In this document: positions 5,456-7,430 of the stretch, in pieces
Layout of the letters: each line of letters opens with the position of its first letter
Numbering within the stretch: the stretch's first letter is position 1
NCBI GenBank assembly: GCA_964634615.1
Contig: CAZWLQ010000028.1
Coordinates: forward strand, 1-7,430
Direction: 5' to 3'
From: EsbW-18 sp964634615
GTDB lineage: Bacteria; Patescibacteriota; Minisyncoccia; Phycocordibacterales; EsbW-18
Length of the DNA: 7,430 nucleotides
Notes under the pieces: model-generated
What the model was told of the DNA's origin: nothing
Databases searched by the model: none
The model's input: only the letters and a program-made list of their open reading frames with translations
Program-made: the position numbers and the translations under genes

Positions 5456-5764
5456 CTAGCTGGAGATACTGAACATGATGATGACCAAGACGAGGACACA
5501 ACAGGCGAAGATGCCGACGGTTTTCCAAAAGAATGCAAGCGCCTCAGATTTTTGCCCATCGACATAGAGACGAGCTGGTTCATAGACAAAGAGATATCCC
5601 ATGATTGCTGCTGAAAGTACAAGCAATGAGAGCATTACCATCGGAGCCATGATGGTGTCCGGCGTATCTTTGAACATGGTGCCGAACCCGTTAATCGTCG
5701 AGACAATAAGTACGATATAGAGCGCGGCGAATACTGCATTTCGCAATGGCGTTGGTGTTTTCAT
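5456..5764 (-). CDS. Small integral membrane protein, three TM segments
   Basis: The protein has 102 residues. Three hydrophobic segments are visible: about 9-30 (NAVFAALYIVLIVSTI), about 42-62 (PMVMLSLLVLSAAIMGYLF) and about 81-100 (TVGIFACCVLVLVIIMF). A loop (FKDTPDTIM) lies between the first two, and YEPARLYVDGQKSEALAFFWK lies between the second and third. Short hydrophilic ends make up the rest. It lacks a cleavable signal peptide and any enzyme motif. I recall proteins of this pattern as recurrent hypotheticals in Patescibacteria, but cannot verify it. ATG 5764 has no SD, but an extended -10 lies just upstream, implying a short leader. It is convergent with the ArsR-like gene across a 68-base gap that holds no clear terminator. 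Function unknown. Confidence 0.82.
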   Translation of the reverse strand: MKTPTPLRNAVFAALYIVLIVSTINGFGTMFKDTPDTIMAPMVMLSLLVLSAAIMGYLFVYEPARLYVDGQKSEALAFFWKTVGIFACCVLVLVIIMFSISS

Positions 5765-5772
5765 ATAGCCCT

Positions 5773-5781
5773 ATTCTAGCA
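5773..5781 (-). promoter_or_regulatory. Extended -10 promoter element for the 3-TM protein
   Basis: On the minus strand TGC-TAGAAT (5781-5773) is a good extended -10 element ending nine bases before ATG 5764, so the mRNA would be leaderless or nearly so. No -35 consensus is seen. That zone (about 5796-5801) falls in the loop of the inverted repeat at 5786-5809. Confidence 0.5.
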
Positions 5782-5785
5782 TTTC

Positions 5786-5809
5786 AAAAATGCACCTGGG
5801 CGCATTTTT
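5786..5809. repeat. Inverted repeat in the 5764/5878 divergent intergenic region
   Basis: Arms AAAAATGC (5786-5793) and GCATTTTT (5802-5809) are perfect reverse complements with an 8-base GC-rich spacer. No gene ends nearby, so a terminator makes little sense. The repeat sits over the -35 zone of the minus promoter and just upstream of the plus promoter (TTGATA at 5814). It may therefore be an operator for either or both. Confidence 0.5.
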
Positions 5810-5813
5810 CCTC

Positions 5814-5842
5814 TTGATATGCAAAGAATAAAAAGTTAAATT
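5814..5842 (+). promoter_or_regulatory. Sigma70-type promoter of the zinc-ribbon gene
   Basis: TTGATA (5814-5819), 17-bp spacer, TAAATT (5837-5842). The RNA start is expected near 5849, giving a leader of about 29 bases with the SD. This rules out the in-frame TTG at 5842 as a start, since it lies in the -10 box. Confidence 0.65.
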
Positions 5843-5864
5843 TGAATCGGAGACAACCCTCAAA

Positions 5865-5870
5865 GGGAGG
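5865..5870 (+). promoter_or_regulatory. Shine-Dalgarno that fixes the 5878 start
   Basis: GGGAGG (within AAAGGGAGG) lies seven bases before ATG 5878. It selects this ATG over the upstream TTG at 5842. Confidence 0.88.
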
Positions 5871-5877
5871 AAGCGTC

Positions 5878-6060
5878 ATGATGAAGCTCCAAGTGGGATC
5901 AATCGTTCCCGTCAATCTCAAGTGTGGATGCGCTGAAAAGCGAATCACTTTGATCCGAGGAACACAGCATATTAAGTGCTCCCGTTGCGGAAAAACTACG
6001 CATATTAAGGTTTATGTTGATGATGACGATGCGACTGTTCGTAGCCTAGATGTAGAGTGA
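5878..6060 (+). CDS. Small zinc-ribbon-like protein
   Basis: The protein has 60 residues. Two cysteine knuckles are present: CGC at about 16-18 and CSRC at about 35-38 (CxC...CxxC), with basic residues between them (EKRITLIRGTQHIK). This fits a single zinc ribbon coordinating one Zn. The first knuckle is CxC rather than the usual CxxC, which leaves the geometry a little unusual. The N-terminus (LQVGSIVPVNLK) and the stretch HIKVYV after the second knuckle look like beta strands, and the tail is strongly acidic (DDDDATVRSLDVE). There is no signal peptide. Such proteins bind nucleic acids or act as small adaptors; no target can be inferred. It is a single-gene unit with a good promoter, strong SD and strong terminator, pointing to solid expression. 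An ATG at 5881 is a one-codon alternative. Confidence 0.82.
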   Translation: MMKLQVGSIVPVNLKCGCAEKRITLIRGTQHIKCSRCGKTTHIKVYVDDDDATVRSLDVE

Positions 6061-6078
6061 GGTGATGAGAGAGTTTGT

Positions 6079-6107
6079 GGAGCCACTAGCGTGGCTCCCT
6101 TGTTTTT
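6079..6107 (+). terminator. Intrinsic terminator of the zinc-ribbon gene
   Basis: A perfect 8-bp stem GGAGCCAC (6079-6086) and GTGGCTCC (6091-6098) has a TAGC loop, followed by CTTGTTTTT (6099-6107). The T-run overlaps the stop codon of the convergent gene at 6106-6108. On the minus strand the hairpin lacks a T-run, so it works mainly for the plus gene. Confidence 0.9.
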
Positions 6108-7023
6108 ACTCTGAACCCACAACAAGTCTTGAGAAGGGTTGCTGCGACCACCACTCCTCGCACTGTTCAAAAGAAAAAACGGGCAGATTGCTATGGCCAT
6201 GCGTCTGGAGAAGTTTGGTTATCTCGGCCACATGAGCGGAAGGCACTTCGAGGTGTGTGAAGGCGTTCATAGGAATCCTGCTGCCGATACGGTTTTCATG
6301 TTGCGCCACATATGAAGCGGTCTCAAGAACATTATGGCCGTCTCGCTCTATTCCGATGATGATTGGATAGTTGTTTGGAATATCTGAACCAGCATCAAAG
6401 AACATTCCCATCGAATCCCCGTCCTGTCGTTTTGTGACCTTGATAGTCCACGTTCGTTTACCTTGCTCGTACCACATCTTTTTCTGTTCCTTGCGTGCCC
6501 GAGGATGCCACAGTCCTAGTTCACCGATCGCGTGGATGAAACTCGCCATAATAAAATAATACGACCAAAAGCGTGGGCTACCGTATCGTTGATTGAGAGG
6601 TGCTCCTCCGAATACGTGCATATCGCCATAAATGCGCGCGTACATGCGGGTTCTTGCAACCGACGTGCTCTCCATCTCCCCCTGTTTTACATCAAAAATA
6701 TCCTTGAAGGGTCGTAACCCTTTCTCCTCAAGCAAAAGATTCATAATATCTACGATTCCACCACCATCTTTCCCGTGCTGTAGTTTTCCGGTGCCGTGCC
6801 AATACCCGATTTTATTCAACACCGCTTCGTATCGAGTCCGTTCTTCTGGAGAGAATGCTGGAAGTTTTGGATGCCCCAAAAGACCGCGCATGAGCGCATC
6901 GATGACGCGAATATCAAGTGGCCGACGTGTGTGCGGTGTTCGTAGTCGTTTACTGAGATACAAACTCAAGAATCCTGCACTCCATTTAATCAATCCCCAT
7001 TTACATTGCTGTATCATTTCCAT
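6106..7023 (-). CDS. Uncharacterised protein with ADP-ribosyltransferase-like motif pattern
   Basis: The protein has 305 residues and no family I can name. IGYWHGTGK (72-80) is followed by an amphipathic helix (VDIMNLLLEEKGLRP, 91-105), then ESTSVARTRMYARIYGD (118-134), and finally HENRIGSRIPMNAFTHLEVP (242-261). This order resembles the ART fold: a WHGT strand with the NAD-binding His (76), a helix ending in 'GL', an S/Y motif, and a late Glu (243) before 'I..P......LeV' as in PARP-type catalytic domains. The assignment is inference by eye. A conserved-looking stretch FDAGSDIPNNYPIIIGIERD lies at 209-228. The Trp-rich C-terminus (EEWWSQQPFSRL) is unusual. ATG 7023 (or 7017) has only weak purines upstream. 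It starts 11 bases after the HAD gene's stop, so the two are probably co-transcribed. Confidence 0.8.
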   Translation of the reverse strand: MEMIQQCKWGLIKWSAGFLSLYLSKRLRTPHTRRPLDIRVIDALMRGLLGHPKLPAFSPEERTRYEAVLNKIGYWHGTGKLQHGKDGGGIVDIMNLLLEEKGLRPFKDIFDVKQGEMESTSVARTRMYARIYGDMHVFGGAPLNQRYGSPRFWSYYFIMASFIHAIGELGLWHPRARKEQKKMWYEQGKRTWTIKVTKRQDGDSMGMFFDAGSDIPNNYPIIIGIERDGHNVLETASYVAQHENRIGSRIPMNAFTHLEVPSAHVAEITKLLQTHGHSNLPVFSFEQCEEWWSQQPFSRLVVGSE

Positions 7024-7034
7024 TTTTATTTCTC

Positions 7035-7430
7035 TTACGAAGAGAGGGATTGAATATACGAGAACGAAATGTCTTTCATGGAGGTGACAAGGTTTTTTGT
7101 TGGGTAGTCTTTATCGAGGTTTTCAACCAATCCGACACAGTGCATAGACGCTCTTCGGGCAGCTTCCATTCCGCTAATTCCGTCCTCTATCACGAGGCAC
7201 TCTTCTGGAGTGACTCCAAGTTTCTCGGCAGCTAAAAGAAAACTTTCAGGATCGGGCTTCCCTTTCTGTACCATGTCACCGGTCACAACCGCTTGGAAGC
7301 TCTCGAACACACCAAGCTTTTGAAGAATAGTGCGAACATATTCAAGGTTCGATGCGGAAGCAACGGCAAGTGGTATGTTCCTCTCTCGTAGGTCATTGAT
7401 GAGCGCGATAGATCCTGGGATCTCCTCCAC
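7035..7430 (-). CDS. HAD-superfamily hydrolase (beta-phosphoglucomutase/phosphatase-like), N-terminus outside the window
   Basis: The C-terminal 131 residues are visible and the frame runs off the right edge. The nucleophile motif I (DxDGT) therefore lies beyond 7430; the GTG at the edge is probably an internal Val. HAD motif II is LAVASASN (about 21-28), motif III Lys is in KGKPDPESFLLAA (about 56-68), and motif IV is VIEDGISGMEAA (about 80-91). The pattern KPDPxxFLxAAxxLGVxPxxCLVIEDxxxG is typical of subfamily I enzymes such as beta-phosphoglucomutase, phosphoglycolate phosphatase-like and sugar-phosphate phosphatases. The substrate cannot be told without the cap domain. These are cytoplasmic, Mg-dependent enzymes. 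It is the upstream gene of a two-gene unit with the 305-aa ART-like protein (11-base gap). Confidence 0.9.
   Translation of the reverse strand: MEEIPGSIALINDLRERNIPLAVASASNLEYVRTILQKLGVFESFQAVVTGDMVQKGKPDPESFLLAAEKLGVTPEECLVIEDGISGMEAARRASMHCVGLVENLDKDYPTKNLVTSMKDISFSYIQSLSS

Noticed and set aside
5842..5877. N-terminal extension of the zinc-ribbon protein from TTG 5842
   Set aside because: The TTG lies in the -10 box, and a strong SD selects ATG 5878.
1..7430. CRISPR array, tRNA/rRNA genes, insertion sequences, alternative UGA=Gly code
   Set aside because: No spaced repeats, cloverleaf, rRNA-like stretch or transposase motif was seen; UGA ends several well-supported genes.

Overview
The window looks like a chromosomal piece of an uncultivated small-genome bacterium. 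Candidatus Patescibacteria (CPR), of a Parcubacteria type, is my best guess. This rests on gene style only: many short lineage-type hypotheticals, a stand-alone phosphohistidine domain, a minimal ArsR-type regulator and frequent starts without a Shine-Dalgarno (SD) sequence. No marker gene is present, so the placement is inference. UGA serves as a stop in several genes (for example at 511-513 and 6058-6060), which argues against the UGA=Gly code of SR1/Gracilibacteria. I see no tRNA, rRNA, CRISPR array or transposase. No gene-free stretch exceeds 300 bases; the longest is 3835-4028.

Layout. Positions 1-1715 (+) hold a tight three-gene unit: a 5'-truncated cupin, a sugar-phosphate nucleotidyltransferase-like protein overlapping it by ATGA, and an unrecognised 158-aa protein. 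A textbook terminator ends the unit at 1749-1776. Next comes a histidine-phosphatase-family protein (1805-2365, +), convergent with a 485-aa protein (2377-3834, -) that carries a C-terminal PEP-utiliser phosphohistidine domain but no recognisable ATP-grasp. A GC-rich 121-aa protein (4029-4394, -) follows, with its own terminator, promoter and SD. A conserved Trp/Tyr-rich protein of unknown function (4502-5035, -) is divergent from a small ArsR-like winged-helix regulator (5118-5387, +). A 3-TM membrane protein (5456-5764, -) is divergent from a 60-aa zinc-ribbon protein (5878-6060, +) with a clear promoter, SD and terminator. Last is a minus-strand pair: a truncated HAD phosphatase (7035-7430) upstream of a 305-aa protein (6106-7023) with an ADP-ribosyltransferase-like pattern.

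The most striking element is at the ArsR-like gene. A perfect 26-bp palindrome lies between it and the divergent gene. A 23/26 copy with the same 14-bp palindromic core forms the last codons of the regulator's own reading frame, 285 bp away. This suggests a two-operator autoregulatory circuit, or a small cassette bounded by repeats. The second point of interest is the H-G-T / STSVAR-Y / E pattern of the 305-aa protein, which may be an undescribed ART-fold family.

Two gene styles alternate. Genes at 510, 1239, 4394 and 5878 have strong SDs; the units at 1-1715, 4029-4394 and 5878-6060 end in strong intrinsic terminators, and the first two look GC-richer. The others mostly lack SDs, and some may be nearly leaderless.
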